Counted from the stretch's first letter, positions 1-7,997 are shown. The stretch: DNA of 64,000 bases from Rhizobiaceae bacterium (GCA_025458045.1 JALOTE010000002.1:26776-90775); one strand, 5' to 3'. Notes: a model not told the origin generated them from the letters alone. A program made the numbers and translations.

Positions 1-194
1 GACGTGCCGCGCGGGACCGCATCTTTGCGCTTCGCAAGGGCGACGCCTTCCATCGCGCGGCCGACAAGGTTCAGGAAAAGCACGGCTCCCGCAAGGCCGG
101 GTTGCCGATGACCGGCCGCAAGTCCGGCGTCGCCTCAGGCCGGAAGTCTGGCCGCGACTCGGACGCGGGCCATCAGGGCGATTTGTTCAAGTGA
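1..194 (+). CDS. C-terminal fragment of an unrecognised protein (5' end outside window)
   Basis: An open frame runs in from the window edge and stops at TGA 192-194. It gives about 63 residues, starting RAARDRIFALRKG and ending HQGDLFK. The tail is rich in Lys, Arg, Gly and Ser (GRKSG occurs twice in similar form), so it is probably a basic, flexible C-terminus. It converges on the P-II gene ten bases downstream. A C-terminal QGDLF motif occurs in some DNA-metabolism proteins such as Y-family polymerases, but that is too weak to name the gene. Confidence 0.5.
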   Translation, partial: RAARDRIFALRKGDAFHRAADKVQEKHGSRKAGLPMTGRKSGVASGRKSGRDSDAGHQGDLFK

Positions 195-204
195 CAGGCG
201 TTGC

Positions 205-456
205 TTACAGCGCGTCGTCGCCGGTTTCGCCGGTGCGGATGCGGGTCGCGCCTTCCAGCGGAAAGACGAAAATCTTGCCGTCGCCAATATTGCCGGTGCG
301 GCCGCGCGCCGCGATCAGTTCGACGGCCTTGTCGGCGAGGCGATCGGAAACCGCGATCTCGATCTTGAGCTTGGGGATGTAGTGGATCGCATACGCCAGT
401 GCCTCGCGCACTTCTTCCAGCCGGTGCGGCTGGATCACAGCCATGATCCATTTCAT
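205..456 (-). CDS. P-II family signalling protein lacking most of the T-loop
   Basis: The 83-residue product is clearly a P-II (GlnB/GlnK) protein. It starts MKWIMAVIQPHRLEEVREAL, has the core strand IPKLKIEIAV, the B-loop TGNIGDGKIFVFP and the C-terminal RIRTGETGDDAL. Normal P-II is 112 residues. Aligned to E. coli GlnB, about 29 residues (22-50) are absent: REALA joins directly to YAIHYIPK. The missing part is the second beta-strand and most of the T-loop that contacts AmtB, GlnD targets and NtrB; the residue aligned with Tyr51 sits at the junction. The ATG at 456 is chosen because homology begins there; the frame is open upstream only through alternative codons. No amtB is adjacent. Whether it is functional, a decoy subunit or a recent in-frame deletion cannot be told from the sequence. 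Confidence 0.85.
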   Translation of the reverse strand: MKWIMAVIQPHRLEEVREALAYAIHYIPKLKIEIAVSDRLADKAVELIAARGRTGNIGDGKIFVFPLEGATRIRTGETGDDAL

Positions 457-542
457 CGCGCATCCCCGAATGTCGCAGTTACGGCACAGCCGATTGTGCA
501 GTGCAAAGTTAACGCGGTTTGCCGTCTTTGCAATCGCAAAAT

Positions 543-1652
543 TCAATCGATTTGGGGCAAGCTGTTGAGCACAATGGGCAATTTCCCGGCCAGCACGTCC
601 AGCTCCGCTTCCGGCGCGCAGGAGATGCGGATGCAGCGGTCAAGCCCAGCCGCCATCGGCTTGCGCACGAACACGCCGCTCTCCATCAACCCGTCCAGCA
701 CGGCCTTGGCGAAGACCCCGTCACGCCCGCAATCCACGGTGACGAAATTGGTGGCCGAGGGGAGCGGCGTCAAGCCGTTGGCTTCGGCAAGGCTGGCGAT
801 CCGGCGGCGCGCGGCTGCAATCCGGTCGACGACGGCACGCATCCACGCCTGATCATCCAGCGCCGCCACTGCAGCGATCTGCGTCATGCGCGTCACCCCG
901 AAATGATTGCGCACGCGCTCGAACCCGGCGATCAGATCCGCTTGGCCGATCGCATAGCCGCAGCGCAGGCCCGCCAACCCATAGGCTTTCGAGAAGGTGC
1001 GCATGCGCAGCACATTCGGCCAGGTCCGCATGGCAGGGATGGCGTCGGCGGGTGCGGTCTCGCAATAGGCTTCGTCGAGGATCAGGAGCGTGTTGGCGGG
1101 AAGCGCGGCGATGAAGGATTCGATCCTGGTCGCGCTCCACCATGAACCCATCGGGTTGTCCGGGTTGGCGAGATAGACAAGCGGGGCGTTCTCACGGCGC
1201 ACTGCCTCAAGCAATGCGCCAAGGTCTTCGCGGTCCTCACGGTAGGGCACGGTCACGAGGCGCGCGCCAAGGCCTGCGACATGGAAATTGAAGGTGGGGT
1301 AGGCTCCGAGCGATGTGACAACCGCCGCACCGGGCGCGGCAAACATCCGCACGACGAGGCCGAGCAGCGCGTCGATGCCCTCACCGATGGCGAAGTTGTC
1401 CGGCGCAAGGCCGAGGTGAGCGGCAAGCGCCCCGCGCAGTTCGGCGTTCTCCGGATCGCAGTATTTCCACATGTCAGGCGCCGCCGCTTGCATGGCCGCA
1501 ATCACGCGCGGGCTGGGCCCGAAGGCGCTTTCATTGGCGCCAAGCCGAGCGTGAAACGGACGGCCAAGCTTGCGCTCAAACGCTTCCGGCCCGATGAACG
1601 GGACAGTCGCGGGCAGGCTTTCGACCAATGGCGTGAACGCTGGGCGGGACAT
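543..1652 (-). CDS. HisC-like PLP-dependent aminotransferase
   Basis: A 369-residue class I/II aminotransferase of the histidinol-phosphate aminotransferase type. The PLP-binding lysine is in RTFSKAYGLAGLRCGYA. Other fold-type I marks are the N-terminal substrate motif ARLGANESAFGPSP, the YLANPDNPMGSW turn and ILDEAYCE, where Asp and Tyr bind the cofactor. It would transfer an amino group between an amino acid or histidinol phosphate and a 2-oxo acid in the cytosol. No other his genes are nearby, so a role as a paralogous aromatic or general aminotransferase is as likely as histidine synthesis. It lies upstream of the P-II gene on the same strand, 86 bases away. The ATG at 1652 fits the family start. 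Confidence 0.88.
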   Translation of the reverse strand: MSRPAFTPLVESLPATVPFIGPEAFERKLGRPFHARLGANESAFGPSPRVIAAMQAAAPDMWKYCDPENAELRGALAAHLGLAPDNFAIGEGIDALLGLVVRMFAAPGAAVVTSLGAYPTFNFHVAGLGARLVTVPYREDREDLGALLEAVRRENAPLVYLANPDNPMGSWWSATRIESFIAALPANTLLILDEAYCETAPADAIPAMRTWPNVLRMRTFSKAYGLAGLRCGYAIGQADLIAGFERVRNHFGVTRMTQIAAVAALDDQAWMRAVVDRIAAARRRIASLAEANGLTPLPSATNFVTVDCGRDGVFAKAVLDGLMESGVFVRKPMAAGLDRCIRISCAPEAELDVLAGKLPIVLNSLPQID

Positions 1653-1706
1653 GGGGCTGATCCGGTTGCGATCCCGCCCCTACTGCAAAATCCACGCGGC
1701 GCAAAC

Positions 1707-2633
1707 TCACGCCAACGGGATGAACTCCCGGTCATCGCCGGGCGGCAGACGGAAGCGGCCATGCTCGAAGTCACCTTGCATCCACGCCTCCTTGGCGGCC
1801 TCGATCTTCTCCTTCGATGAGGCGACAAAATTCCACCAGATGTGGCGCGGGCCGGGCAGTGTGTCGCCGCCAAGCACGATGAGGCGCGCGCCGTTATGCG
1901 TCGCGCGCACGCGGATGCGGTCTCCGGGCCGGAACACCATCATGCGGCCTGCCTCGAAAATGTCGTCCGCAATCTCCACCGCGCCTTCGAGCACATAGAT
2001 GCCGCGGTCCTCGTGATCATCGGGCAGGGGCAATTGCGCACCGGGCAGCAGCACCGCATCGGCATAGATCATGCCCGTGAAGGTGGTGACTGGAGCCTTT
2101 TCACCCCAGCCTGTGCCAAGGATCAGCCGCACGGATGCGCCGCCATCCTCGATCAGCGGCAGGGCGTCGCTGCCATGGTGCTCGAAGGCGGCGTCCATGT
2201 CCTCTTTCGCATCGGGCAGCGCGACCCAGGTCTGGATTCCGTAAAGGCTCGATGGCTTGGCGCGCGTTTCCAGCGATGTGCGCTCCGAGTGGGTGACGCC
2301 ATTGCCGGCGATCATCCAATTCACCTCGCCGGGATGGATCATCTGGCTGGTGCCGATGGAATCCCGGTGATGGAATTCACCCTTCAAGAGATAGGTGACA
2401 GTGGCGAGCCCGATATGCGGGTGCGGGCGCACATCGATGCCCTCGCCGGTGATGAATTCAGCCGGGCCCATCTGGTCGAAGAAAATGAACGAACCCACCA
2501 TCTGGCGCTGCGGCGCAGGAAGCGCGCGGCGCACATTGAACCCGCCAAGATCACGCGCGCGCGGCACCAGCACGATATCGGGCTTGGCCATCGCGGCGTC
2601 GGCGTCATGGGCGAATGCAGGGTTCCAGCTCAT
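1707..2633 (-). CDS. Pirin family protein (bicupin)
   Basis: A 308-residue pirin. The N-terminal cupin carries the metal-binding signature VRPHPHIGLATVTYLLKGE, followed by the histidine-containing stretch HHRDSIG and WMIAGNGVTHSER. The second cupin has VLLPGAQLPLPDDHEDRGIYVL. Pirins are non-heme iron or nickel proteins; some are quercetin dioxygenases and others act as redox-sensing cofactors, so the substrate is unknown. A strong ribosome site, AGGAG six bases before the ATG at 2633, sets the start, although homology begins nearer MAKPDIVLVP. The stop is 54 bases before the aminotransferase gene on the same strand and the acetyltransferase gene ends 10 bases upstream, so the three may be cotranscribed. 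Confidence 0.9.
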   Translation of the reverse strand: MSWNPAFAHDADAAMAKPDIVLVPRARDLGGFNVRRALPAPQRQMVGSFIFFDQMGPAEFITGEGIDVRPHPHIGLATVTYLLKGEFHHRDSIGTSQMIHPGEVNWMIAGNGVTHSERTSLETRAKPSSLYGIQTWVALPDAKEDMDAAFEHHGSDALPLIEDGGASVRLILGTGWGEKAPVTTFTGMIYADAVLLPGAQLPLPDDHEDRGIYVLEGAVEIADDIFEAGRMMVFRPGDRIRVRATHNGARLIVLGGDTLPGPRHIWWNFVASSKEKIEAAKEAWMQGDFEHGRFRLPPGDDREFIPLA

Positions 2634-2643
2634 CGGTGGCTCC

Positions 2644-2970
2644 TCATTTCATCCGAACATCCGCCCACTCGGCGGCATGTTTCTTGAACTGCGCCGCGGC
2701 AAACGGGCAAAGCGGCAGGATCTTGATTCCTTGCGCGCGGGCATCGGCCACCGCACGGGCGACAAGCTTTGCGCCGATGCCCATGCCCTTGAAAGCATCC
2801 GGCACCTCCGTGTGGTCAATGATGATCGCCGTGTCGCCGAGCTTCGAAAATGTCATGGCCGCCATCGCGCCATTGGCCGTGTAGGAATAGCAGCCCTTGG
2901 TCTTCTCATCCTCCCGCACGATCAAGGCGTCGATCGGGTCTTCGGCGGACATGTCTCTCGCATCGGCCAT
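2644..2970 (-). CDS. Small GNAT-type N-acetyltransferase (YjdJ-like)
   Basis: A 108-residue protein of the short Gcn5-related family (Acetyltransf_CG type, about 90 residues). It shows IIIDHTEVPDAFKGMGIGAKLV, where the G-x-G-x-G/A loop binds the acetyl-CoA pyrophosphate, and the conserved end ILPLCPFAAAQFKKH. Members are cytosolic and their substrates are mostly unknown. AGGAG lies just before the ATG at 2970. The gene ends 10 bases before pirin, suggesting one transcript. Its upstream region holds two strong palindromes, described separately, so it is probably under the control of a dedicated regulator. Confidence 0.88.
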   Translation of the reverse strand: MADARDMSAEDPIDALIVREDEKTKGCYSYTANGAMAAMTFSKLGDTAIIIDHTEVPDAFKGMGIGAKLVARAVADARAQGIKILPLCPFAAAQFKKHAAEWADVRMK

Positions 2971-3017
2971 CGGAATTCTCCTTGGGATGACAAGCTATGT
3001 CGCGCTGCGCGAAAGCC

Positions 3018-3041
3018 CAATGTTCACATGTGTGAACATTG
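3018..3041. promoter_or_regulatory. 11-bp perfect inverted repeat, candidate operator
   Basis: CAATGTTCACA and TGTGAACATTG are perfectly inverted around a two-base centre. The site lies 48 bases upstream of the acetyltransferase start codon at 2970, where an operator for that gene would be expected. The regulator that binds it is unknown. Confidence 0.55.
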
Positions 3042-3062
3042 CGTCTCGAACATGGTCTGAAA

Positions 3063-3078
3063 TGCTGAACGTTCAGCA
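3063..3078. promoter_or_regulatory. 16-bp perfect palindrome overlapping the reductase stop codon
   Basis: TGCTGAACGTTCAGCA is a perfect palindrome. It covers the stop codon of the aldo/keto reductase (3073-3075) and lies 92 bases upstream of the acetyltransferase. It shares GAAC/GTTC half-site letters with the inverted repeat 22 bases away. It could be a second operator or a small transcript-end hairpin; no T-run follows it on the minus strand. Confidence 0.4.
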
Positions 3079-4062
3079 GTAGTCCTCAACGGAGTGCCAT
3101 TGCAGGGGCGAATAGCGCGAACCACGCGCAAAGCCCGCGGGCAAGACCGCCTCGATCTCCGCCAGATCTCCCGCGGAAAGGGAGAGCCGCGCCGCCGCCG
3201 CGTTCTGCTCCAGATGGGCGAGCTTGTTGGTGCCGGGGATCGGGATCATGTGGTCGCCATGACGCATCGACCAGGCGATCGCGAGCGTGGCGGGCGCATG
3301 GCCTTTCGCGCGGGCGAAATCTCGGAACCGGGCGAGCGCGGCGCGGTTTGCCTCCCAGTTCGTGCCCGCGAAGCGCGGGTTCGCGAGGCGGAAATCTCCG
3401 GCATCCAGCGCGGCCATTTCAAGGTCGCGGTCGCCGATCGCGCCGCGCGCCACCGGCGAGAACGGCACGAAGGCGGTGCCGAGGCGGCGGCAGGCGTCGA
3501 TCATTCCCAATTCGGGCTGGCGCGTCCACAGGGAGTATTCGCTTTGCACGGCCATGACAGGGTGCAGGGCGGCCGCCTCCTCGAGCGTGGAGGGCGCGAT
3601 CTCGGAAAAACCGATGCCGCCGATGAGGCCTTCCTCCTTCAGCCGCACCATGGTTTCCATGATGTCGGCGATGGGGCGAGCGGCCTCGCGGCGGTGGATG
3701 TAAAACAGATCCACGCGGTCGAGATTGAGCCGCCCCAGCGAACCGAGCAGGCTTTCACGCAGATGGGCCGCCGAATTGTCAGTACCGCGCGGCGGGCCGG
3801 TGACGATCCCAGCCTTGGTGCAGATGGTGAAGGGGTGGCCGGAATTGGCCTTCAGCCACGCCCCGAGGATCGTCTCGGAGCGGCCATTGCCATAGATGTT
3901 GGCCGTGTCCATGAGCGTGACGCCGAGTTCGGCGGAGCGGTCGAGGATGGCGAAGCAATCCTTCTCCGGCGCGCCGCCATAGGCTCCGGCAAAGCTCATG
4001 CAGCCAAGGCCGACGGCCCCGACAAGGGGGCCGTCCGCGCCAAGCCGCCGCTTCGGGATCAT
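3073..4062 (-). CDS. Aldo/keto reductase
   Basis: About 329 residues, with the usual aldo/keto reductase features. The N-terminal GLGCMSFAGAYG is followed by LMDTANIYGNGRSE, which carries the catalytic Asp and Tyr. FTICTKAG holds the catalytic Lys, VDLFYIHR the catalytic His, and IPIPGTNKLAHLEQN binds NADP(H). It resembles the AKR13/YakC group that reduces small aldehydes. The ATG at 4062 (MIPKRRLG) matches the family start; a GTG three codons upstream at 4071 is possible. It follows rpsP by about 25 bases on the same strand, in the place where rimM often stands. Confidence 0.88.
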   Translation of the reverse strand: MIPKRRLGADGPLVGAVGLGCMSFAGAYGGAPEKDCFAILDRSAELGVTLMDTANIYGNGRSETILGAWLKANSGHPFTICTKAGIVTGPPRGTDNSAAHLRESLLGSLGRLNLDRVDLFYIHRREAARPIADIMETMVRLKEEGLIGGIGFSEIAPSTLEEAAALHPVMAVQSEYSLWTRQPELGMIDACRRLGTAFVPFSPVARGAIGDRDLEMAALDAGDFRLANPRFAGTNWEANRAALARFRDFARAKGHAPATLAIAWSMRHGDHMIPIPGTNKLAHLEQNAAAARLSLSAGDLAEIEAVLPAGFARGSRYSPLQWHSVEDYC

Positions 4063-4087
4063 ACCGGACACCGCAGGCGAAGCCCGA

Positions 4088-4444
4088 TCAGGCTTCGGCG
4101 GAAGCGGCAGCCGCCTTGGCGGCTTTTTCTTTCGCGCGCTCGACGGCCTTCTTGCCGGGCTGGGCCTTGACCGGGTTGCTTTTGGCGGCGCGTGTGCCGA
4201 GACCGGCGTCGGCCATGAAGCGGGCGACGCGGTCGGTCGGCAGCGCGCCTTGGGCCACCCAATGGTTGATGCGGTCGGCGTTCAGCACCACGCGGTCGGC
4301 CGAGCCTTTTTCCAGCATCGGGTTCCAGTGGCCGAGCGTCTCGATGAAGCGGCCGTCACGCGGGCTGCGCGCATCGGCGACGACGACGTGGTAAAACGGG
4401 CGCTTCTTGGTGCCCGTGCGGGCGAGGCGAAGTTTCAGGGCCAT
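4088..4444 (-). CDS. rpsP: 30S ribosomal protein S16
   Basis: The 118-residue product starts [31 protein letters not shown], the standard bacterial S16 N-terminus, and continues ETLGHWNPM. The C-terminus has the alanine- and lysine-rich extension common in alphaproteobacteria ([14 protein letters not shown]). S16 binds the 5' domain of 16S rRNA and helps assemble the small subunit. CGGAG precedes the ATG at 4444. It follows the chorismate mutase gene by 46 bases on the same strand, so ffh, chorismate mutase and rpsP probably form one operon. The usual downstream genes rimM, trmD and rplS are not found here. Confidence 0.97.
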   Translation of the reverse strand: MALKLRLARTGTKKRPFYHVVVADARSPRDGRFIETLGHWNPMLEKGSADRVVLNADRINHWVAQGALPTDRVARFMADAGLGTRAAKSNPVKAQPGKKAVERAKEKAAKAAAASAEA

Positions 4445-4490
4445 GATGTTCTCCGTTGAGGCTGTCTGAAGGTTTCGGGAAGGGTGGAAA

Positions 4491-4853
4491 TCAGTCGCGC
4501 TTGATGAGGTCGATGCCGGTCTGCCCGGCCTTGACCGCCTCGTGATGGTGGATCACTTCGCGAATGATGAAGTTGAGGAAGGTGACGGCGAAATCGGGCG
4601 AGAAATTCGCCTCCTCCGCAATGGCGCGCAGCCGCTTGATCTGCTCGCGCTCGCGCACCGGGTCGCCGGCAGGCAAATTGTACTGCGCCTTCAAGCGGCT
4701 CACGGTCTCGGTGCAGCGGAAGCGCTCCGCCATCATGTAGATGATCGCAGCGTCGATCCGGTCGATGGATTGGCGCTGTTCTTTCAAAATGTCGCGCGCG
4801 CGCGCCACATCGGCATCGGAAATCACCGCGTCCTTGGAAAATGGCTCGCTCAT
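4491..4853 (-). CDS. Chorismate mutase (AroQ type)
   Basis: A 120-residue all-helical AroQ-type chorismate mutase, which converts chorismate to prephenate for phenylalanine and tyrosine. The first helix has [19 protein letters not shown], followed by [19 protein letters not shown] with the active-site Lys and Arg, then [18 protein letters not shown]. It stands alone without a prephenate dehydratase domain. Its ATG overlaps the ffh stop by four bases (ATGA), so it is translationally coupled to ffh. This ffh-chorismate mutase-rpsP order is common in Rhizobiales. Confidence 0.92.
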   Translation of the reverse strand: MSEPFSKDAVISDADVARARDILKEQRQSIDRIDAAIIYMMAERFRCTETVSRLKAQYNLPAGDPVREREQIKRLRAIAEEANFSPDFAVTFLNFIIREVIHHHEAVKAGQTGIDLIKRD

Positions 4854-6430
4854 TTCCTTGGCCCCGGCTTGTTGGGTCCGCCGGGCAAGCCCGGAAGCCC
4901 CGGCAATCCTTTCGGTCCGGGCAGGCCGGGAAGCCCGCCTGCGCCGCCCGGAAGCCCCGGCAGCTTCATGCCGGATTGGCCCATCTGCTTCTGGATGGCT
5001 TCGAGCTGTTTCGGATCCATCTTCGAGAGATCCGGCATTCCACCGCCCATCAAACCGCCCATGCCCATCTTGTTGGCAAGGCCGCCCATCAGGCCCCGCA
5101 TCATTCCAGCGCTCTTGCCGCCGCCTTTGCCCCTGCCGCCCATGGCCTTCATCATGTCGGCCATCGAGCGGTGCATTTTCAGAAGCTTGTTGATCGCGGC
5201 CGCATCGGTGCCCGAACCTTTGGCGATGCGCTGCTTGCGGCTGTGCTTGAGGATGTCCGGATCAGCGCGCTCGGCGTTGGTCATCGAGCCGATGATGGCG
5301 AGCTGGCGCTTGATCGCCTTGTCGTCGAAGCCGGAAGCGGCCATCTGGTCCTTCATGCCGCTCATGCCGGGCATCATGCCCATCAGGCCGCCAAGCCCGC
5401 CCATCTTCTGCATCTGCTTCAATTGTTCGGCGAGGTCGTTCAGGTCGAACTTCCCCTCCTGCATTTTTTTCGCCATCGCCGCGGCTTTTTCCGCGTCGAT
5501 GGTTTCGGCGGCGCGCTCGACGAGCGACACGATATCGCCCATGCCGAGGATGCGGTCGGCGATGCGGCGCGGATGGAATTCCTCCAGCGCCTCCATCTTC
5601 TCGCCGGTGGCGATCAGCTTGATTGGCTTGCCGGTGACGGCGCGCATGGACAAGGCCGCGCCGCCGCGCCCGTCGCCATCCATGCGGGTGAGCACAAGCC
5701 CGGTGATGCCGACACGATTGTCGAAGTTGCGCGCCAGATTGACCGCGTCCTGGCCGGTCAGCGCATCGGCGACAAGCAGGATCTCGTGCGGGTTTGTCGC
5801 ATCGCGGATCGCCGCCATCTCCGCCATCATCGGCTCGTCGATGGAGGTGCGGCCGGCCGTGTCGAGGATGACGACGTCCTTGCCGGAGAGCTTGGCCGCC
5901 TGAACGGCGCGCCGCGCGATCTGAACAGGGTCCTGACCGGGCACGATGGGCAACGTGTCCACGCCGGTTTGCGCGCCCAACTGGCGCAATTGCTCCTGCG
6001 CGGCCGGGCGCCGCGTGTCGAGCGAGGCCATCAGCACGTTCTTGCGCTCACGGTTTGTCAGACGCAGGCCGATCTTGCCTGTTGTCGTGGTCTTGCCCGA
6101 GCCTTGCAGGCCGACCATCATGATGACGACCGGGGCGGGCGCGTTCAGGTCAACGCCCTGGCCGGTTTCACCCAGCATCGCCACCAGTTCGTCATGGACG
6201 ATCTTGACGACCTGCTGGCCGGGCTTGACCGATTTGAGCACCTCGACGCCGACGGCCTTCGCCTTCACCGCATCGGTGAATCCGCGCACGACCTCCAGCG
6301 CCACATCGGCCTCGATCAAGGCGCGCCGCACCTCGCGCAAGGCCGCCGCAACATCCTGCTCGTTCAGCGCGCCACGCCCGGTGAGGCCGCTCAATATGGC
6401 GCCAAGGCGTTCTTGCAGGCTTTCAAACAT
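4850..6430 (-). CDS. ffh: Signal recognition particle protein Ffh
   Basis: A 526-residue SRP54 GTPase that binds signal peptides and 4.5S RNA and takes ribosomes to the membrane receptor FtsY. The N domain begins MFESLQERLGAIL. The G domain has the P-loop GLQGSGKTTTTGK, DTRRPAAQEQL, DTAGR and TRMDGDGRGG. The C-terminal M domain is rich in methionine, as needed for signal-peptide binding, and ends in an unusual Gly/Pro/Leu-rich repeat tail (LPGLPGGAGGLPGLPG). It is first in the run ffh-chorismate mutase-rpsP. Confidence 0.97.
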   Translation of the reverse strand: MFESLQERLGAILSGLTGRGALNEQDVAAALREVRRALIEADVALEVVRGFTDAVKAKAVGVEVLKSVKPGQQVVKIVHDELVAMLGETGQGVDLNAPAPVVIMMVGLQGSGKTTTTGKIGLRLTNRERKNVLMASLDTRRPAAQEQLRQLGAQTGVDTLPIVPGQDPVQIARRAVQAAKLSGKDVVILDTAGRTSIDEPMMAEMAAIRDATNPHEILLVADALTGQDAVNLARNFDNRVGITGLVLTRMDGDGRGGAALSMRAVTGKPIKLIATGEKMEALEEFHPRRIADRILGMGDIVSLVERAAETIDAEKAAAMAKKMQEGKFDLNDLAEQLKQMQKMGGLGGLMGMMPGMSGMKDQMAASGFDDKAIKRQLAIIGSMTNAERADPDILKHSRKQRIAKGSGTDAAAINKLLKMHRSMADMMKAMGGRGKGGGKSAGMMRGLMGGLANKMGMGGLMGGGMPDLSKMDPKQLEAIQKQMGQSGMKLPGLPGGAGGLPGLPGPKGLPGLPGLPGGPNKPGPRK

Positions 6431-6760
6431 CGCGTCATTGCTCCGGCGCCCGAAAAGCCAACCTCAAAGCCAAACAGCACCCGAGGGCGCGACGCGCTGT
6501 CGGGTGTTGACCTCCGCAATCATGACCCGGTCACGCTGCGGTCGGCTGCTCGGCTTCGATGGCTTCGGGCAGTGGCGGGGCTATGGCGGTGCAGTCGGGA
6601 AATGTCAATGCGACGCAGGCCGAAACGAAAAACCCCGCCCGGGGGAGGAGCCGGGCGGGGCGGGTTACGCGGGTCCGGAGGGAGGGGCCGGACTCGGTGT
6701 CAAGGTTAACGCAAGGAGGTTGCGCGAACCTTAAGTCTCTGCGACCTCAGAGGCCGCGCA
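6431..6760. other. Non-coding region between ffh and the DUF1127 gene
   Basis: This 330-base stretch contains the ffh promoter region and the terminator of the DUF1127 gene (6625-6660). I see no further gene; the open frames across it are antisense extensions of shadows of ffh. Confidence 0.6.
6625..6660 (-). terminator. Rho-independent terminator of the DUF1127 gene
   Basis: On the minus strand CCCCGCCCGG and CCGGGCGGGG form a perfect 10-bp stem with an 8-base loop, followed by TTTTTCGTTT. It lies about 100 bases past the DUF1127 stop and separates that gene from ffh. Confidence 0.85.
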
Positions 6761-6907
6761 TCAAAGGCCACGGATGTAGGGCCGCAGTTTTTCGGCGTTG
6801 CGGGCTTCAAACGCGCCGATATCTTCCAACTGGCGGCGTGACAATGCGGAGAGTTCGCGGGCCGTCTGGTTGCGTTTGGCCCAAGAGCGAAGCGTTTCGG
6901 TGAGCAT
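6761..6907 (-). CDS. DUF1127 mini-protein
   Basis: A 48-residue arginine-rich protein, MLTETLRSWAKRNQTAREL, then LSRRQLEDIGAFE. The pattern L-S-x-R-x-L-x-D-I-G is the DUF1127 signature. Known alphaproteobacterial DUF1127 proteins are small and basic, and some bind RNA and affect phosphate or stress physiology. The start is firm: AAAGGAG stands nine bases before the ATG at 6907. It is a single-gene unit with its own strong terminator and is divergent from the lytic transglycosylase gene. Confidence 0.85.
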   Translation of the reverse strand: MLTETLRSWAKRNQTARELSALSRRQLEDIGAFEARNAEKLRPYIRGL

Positions 6908-7060
6908 GATGGCGATCTCCTTTCAAGGGTTCGTTCAATGGCGGCCTCCGGGTCCGGCTTTCGCCTGAATGACCAAAGTGGCCTCCTTGCTCTGACCGGG
7001 CTGATATTTGCACGGCCATGCTCTTCTGCTAGGCCTTGCGCCGCAGGCCAGCCATGCGCG

Positions 7061-7075
7061 TTGTGCAATGCACAA
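7061..7075. promoter_or_regulatory. 15-base palindrome in the divergent DUF1127/transglycosylase promoter region
   Basis: TTGTGCAATGCACAA is a perfect inverted repeat of seven bases around one central base. It lies midway between the two divergent start codons (6907 and 7185), a position fit for a shared operator. The binding protein is unknown. Confidence 0.35.
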
Positions 7076-7184
7076 TCGCCGCAAAATCGCCGCAGTTGCG
7101 TCAGCGTTAACCGATGGCAAACCATTTTCGTGCTGGCTCTTTCGCAGCATCCAACTTCGACCGATCCGCATCAGGAGACCCCGC

Positions 7185-7997
7185 ATGCCCCTGAAGACCA
7201 AGCTCATCGTGGCCGCCGCCGCGTTTTCCGCCGCGATGGCCGCTTCTCCGGCCTTTGCCGCCAAATGCTCCAATGATGGCGGGCGCTATGCGGAATGGAT
7301 CCCCGAAATGCAGGCGGAGGCGGCCGCCAACGGCGTCGGCAAGCGCGGTCTCGCCGCACTCGCCAACACGCGCTATTCCAAGGCCACGATCTCGGCCGAC
7401 CGCAACCAGAAGAGCTTCAGACTGTCACTTGACCAGTTCATGAAGGTGCGCGGCGCCAACACCATCATCTCAAAGGGCAAGTCGCTGAAGAAGTCGAACG
7501 CGGCTTTGTTTGCCAATCTGGAGAAGCGCTATGGCGTGCCGGCCGGGCCGCTTCTCGCCATATGGGGCATGGAGACCGGCTTCGGCGGCTTCATGGGCAA
7601 TGAAAACGTGCTGTCAGCCACCGCGACGCTGGCCTATGATTGCCGCCGCACCGAATTCTTCCAAGGGCACCTGATCGCGCTGTTGAAACTGATCGACAAG
7701 GGCGTCGTGTCACCGGATGCCAAGGGTGCAAAGCATGGAGAACTGGGCCACACCCAGTTCCTGCCGGGCAACGTGCTGCGCTACGGCGTCGATGGAGACG
7801 GCAATGGTGCCGTGAACATGAACTCCAAGGCCGATGCGCTCGCCTCCACCGCCAATTTCCTGAAAGGCCACGGCTGGAGCCGAGGCGGCGGCTATCAGCC
7901 GGGCCAGGGCAATTTCGGCGCGATCCAGGGCTGGAATGCCGCAGGCGTCTATCAGAGAGCCATTGCCATCATCGGTGCCGAGATCGACGGCGGCTGA
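7185..7997 (+). CDS. Lytic murein transglycosylase (MltB/SLT_2 family)
   Basis: A 270-residue exported enzyme that cleaves peptidoglycan glycan strands to 1,6-anhydro ends. The start at 7185 (MPLKTKL) is chosen because CAGGAG lies eight bases before it and a clean signal peptide follows, with predicted cleavage after SPAFA. The catalytic glutamate is in LLAIWGMETGFGGFMG, followed by LSATATLAYDCRR, and HGELGHTQFLP also fits the MltB fold. There is no lipobox, so it should be soluble in the periplasm. A strong terminator follows at 8030. Confidence 0.9.
   Translation: MPLKTKLIVAAAAFSAAMAASPAFAAKCSNDGGRYAEWIPEMQAEAAANGVGKRGLAALANTRYSKATISADRNQKSFRLSLDQFMKVRGANTIISKGKSLKKSNAALFANLEKRYGVPAGPLLAIWGMETGFGGFMGNENVLSATATLAYDCRRTEFFQGHLIALLKLIDKGVVSPDAKGAKHGELGHTQFLPGNVLRYGVDGDGNGAVNMNSKADALASTANFLKGHGWSRGGGYQPGQGNFGAIQGWNAAGVYQRAIAIIGAEIDGG

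Noticed and set aside
457..542. Possible NtrC-like site GCAC-N8-GTGC upstream of the P-II gene
   Set aside because: The spacing is one base off the usual pattern and the half-sites are short; no sigma-54 promoter is evident.
4841..6709. 622-residue open frame on the plus strand, antisense to ffh
   Set aside because: It is a shadow caused by high GC content and codon bias. It has no family motif, whereas ffh on the other strand is certain.
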